Shown piece by piece: positions 5,118 through 6,095 of a DNA stretch of 6,095 nucleotides. Source of the DNA: Candidatus Rokuibacteriota bacterium (lineage in GTDB: Bacteria; Methylomirabilota; Methylomirabilia; Rokubacteriales; JACOUJ01). A program made the translations under genes and the position numbers. The notes under the pieces were generated by a model. It was not told the origin of the DNA and did not search any database. It saw nothing but the letters and a program-made list of their open reading frames with translations. Each line of letters begins with the position of its first letter. The first letter of the stretch is position 1. The stretch covers positions 1 to 6,095 of the forward strand of contig JACOUJ010000153.1 of NCBI GenBank assembly GCA_016177865.1. The letters are read 5' to 3'.

Positions 5118-6089
5118 ATGGCCCAACCACTTCTTCAGGTCAAGAATCTCGTCAAGTATTTTCCCATCAAGGGTGGGCTCTTCTCCCGAGAGGTCGGGCG
5201 GGTCCACGCCGTGGATGGAGTCTCCTTTGACATCAACGCCGGGGAGACACTCGGGCTGGTCGGCGAGTCGGGATGCGGCAAGTCCACCACCGGCCGGTGC
5301 ATCCTCAGGCTCATCGAGCCCACATCGGGGGAGGTCTGGTTCGGCGGCAAAAACGTCACCACCCTCGACAAGCGTTCCCTCCGCGCCCTTCGCAAAGAGA
5401 TGCAGATCATCTTTCAGGACCCCTACGCCTCCCTTAACCCCAGGATGACCGTGGGCTCCATCGTCGGCGAGGCGCTCATCATCCACAAGCTCGCCAAGAC
5501 CAGACGGGAGCGGGAGGATCGGGTGGTCCAGCTTCTCGAGACCGTCGGCCTCGCGCCGGATCACCTCCGGCGCTACCCCCACGAATTCTCCGGCGGTCAG
5601 CGCCAGCGCATCGGGATCGCCCGGGCCCTCGCCGTCTCTCCCAAGCTGATCATTGCGGACGAGCCGGTTTCTGCCCTCGACGTTTCGATCCAGGCCCAGG
5701 TCATCAATCTCTTGGAGGATCTCCAGAAGCAGTTCGGCCTCACCTACCTCTTCATCGCCCATGACCTCTCCGTGGTCGAGCACGTCTCGACCCGCGTCGC
5801 GGTCATGTACCTCGGGAAGATCGTGGAGCTGGCGCCGGCCAGGGAGCTGTACACCCGCCCCAAGCACCCGTACACGGAGGCGCTGCTCTCGGCCGTTCCG
5901 ATTCCGGATCCCACCACGAAGCGCAAACGGATCCTCCTGGAGGGAGACGTCCCGAGTGCCATTCAGCCTCCCTCCGGCTGCCGGTTCCACACTCGCTGCC
6001 CTATCCGGGTGCCGTCGTGCTCGGAGAACGAACAGCGACTCAAGGAGATCGCGCCCGGGCACTGGGTGGCCTGTCAGGTCCGCGCGTAG
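5118..6089 (+). CDS. dppF: Dipeptide/oligopeptide ABC transporter ATP-binding protein, DppF/OppF type
   Basis: This is the second ATPase of the Opp/Dpp-type importer and presumably forms a heterodimer with the product of the preceding gene. The 323 residues begin with the DppF/OppF-style YFPIKGGLFSR (14-24). Next come Walker A GESGCGKS (49-56), Q-loop FQDPYASLNPR (99-109), signature FSGGQ (157-161), Walker B LIIADEP (177-183), D-loop ALD (186-188) and switch His215. The C-terminal domain has four cysteines (288, 294, 301, 319) in the same spacing as in the partner, consistent with an iron-sulfur site. It starts 33 bp after the dppD stop with no convincing Shine-Dalgarno; the gap contains only a weak GGGC/GCCC stem (5091-5103). 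The ATG at 5118 fits the family N-terminus. Its stop is followed by a ribosome-binding-like sequence, so another gene probably follows. Confidence 0.94.
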   Translation: MAQPLLQVKNLVKYFPIKGGLFSREVGRVHAVDGVSFDINAGETLGLVGESGCGKSTTGRCILRLIEPTSGEVWFGGKNVTTLDKRSLRALRKEMQIIFQDPYASLNPRMTVGSIVGEALIIHKLAKTRREREDRVVQLLETVGLAPDHLRRYPHEFSGGQRQRIGIARALAVSPKLIIADEPVSALDVSIQAQVINLLEDLQKQFGLTYLFIAHDLSVVEHVSTRVAVMYLGKIVELAPARELYTRPKHPYTEALLSAVPIPDPTTKRKRILLEGDVPSAIQPPSGCRFHTRCPIRVPSCSENEQRLKEIAPGHWVACQVRA

Positions 6090-6095
6090 GAGAGA
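6088..6095 (+). promoter_or_regulatory. Shine-Dalgarno-like AGGAGA at the right edge
   Basis: The dppF stop TAG runs directly into AGGAGAGA at the window end. AGGAGA is a strong ribosome-binding match, so another same-strand gene likely begins a few bases outside. A permease or a peptide-binding protein would be the natural candidate, but none of it is visible. Confidence 0.45.

Noticed and set aside
4884..6062. Minus-strand 392-residue open frame opposite dppF
   Set aside because: dppF on the plus strand has all ABC ATPase motifs intact. The antisense frame has no family signature and is long only because of GC-rich codon bias.

Overview
The window is GC-rich and gene-dense. It looks like a chromosomal segment of a diderm bacterium: a BamD-type outer-membrane lipoprotein implies an outer membrane. 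GC-rich codon use and a stand-alone Dpp/Opp-type ATPase pair would fit a deltaproteobacterium or an environmental lineage such as NC10 or Rokubacteria. That placement is an impression only, because no phylogenetic marker is present. I see no mobile elements, CRISPR arrays, tRNA or rRNA genes.

Left arm, minus strand (about 1-1470): a two-gene unit reads leftward. A zinc-dependent medium-chain alcohol/polyol dehydrogenase (414-1430) is followed 37 bp later by the N-terminal part of a D-isomer-specific 2-hydroxyacid dehydrogenase that runs off the left edge. A good sigma70-like promoter (TTGACA, 17 bp, TATGAG) sits directly in front of the alcohol dehydrogenase.

Centre, plus strand (about 1440-2910): a 211-bp divergent intergenic region with three short inverted repeats leads into methylglyoxal synthase (mgsA). 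The mgsA stop codon overlaps a possible TTG start of bamD, an outer-membrane assembly lipoprotein. A second sigma70-like promoter lies across the mgsA/bamD junction.

Right arm, plus strand (about 2910-6095): a 172-bp GC-rich leader with repeated complementary GCTCG/CGAGC elements precedes a low-specificity threonine aldolase (ltaE). The ltaE gene overlaps by 22 bp a DppD/OppD-type ATPase, which is followed 33 bp later by its DppF/OppF-type partner. The last bases after dppF look like a ribosome binding site, so the operon probably continues. The inferred theme is uptake of peptides or related solutes, with threonine aldolase splitting threonine into glycine and acetaldehyde.

Every gene belongs to a known family, and I found no convincing undescribed system. 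The points worth a second look are two promoters placed almost on top of start codons, a substituted phosphate-binding loop in methylglyoxal synthase, the repeat-rich ltaE leader, and ABC ATPases linked to a threonine aldolase with no permease genes upstream in the window.
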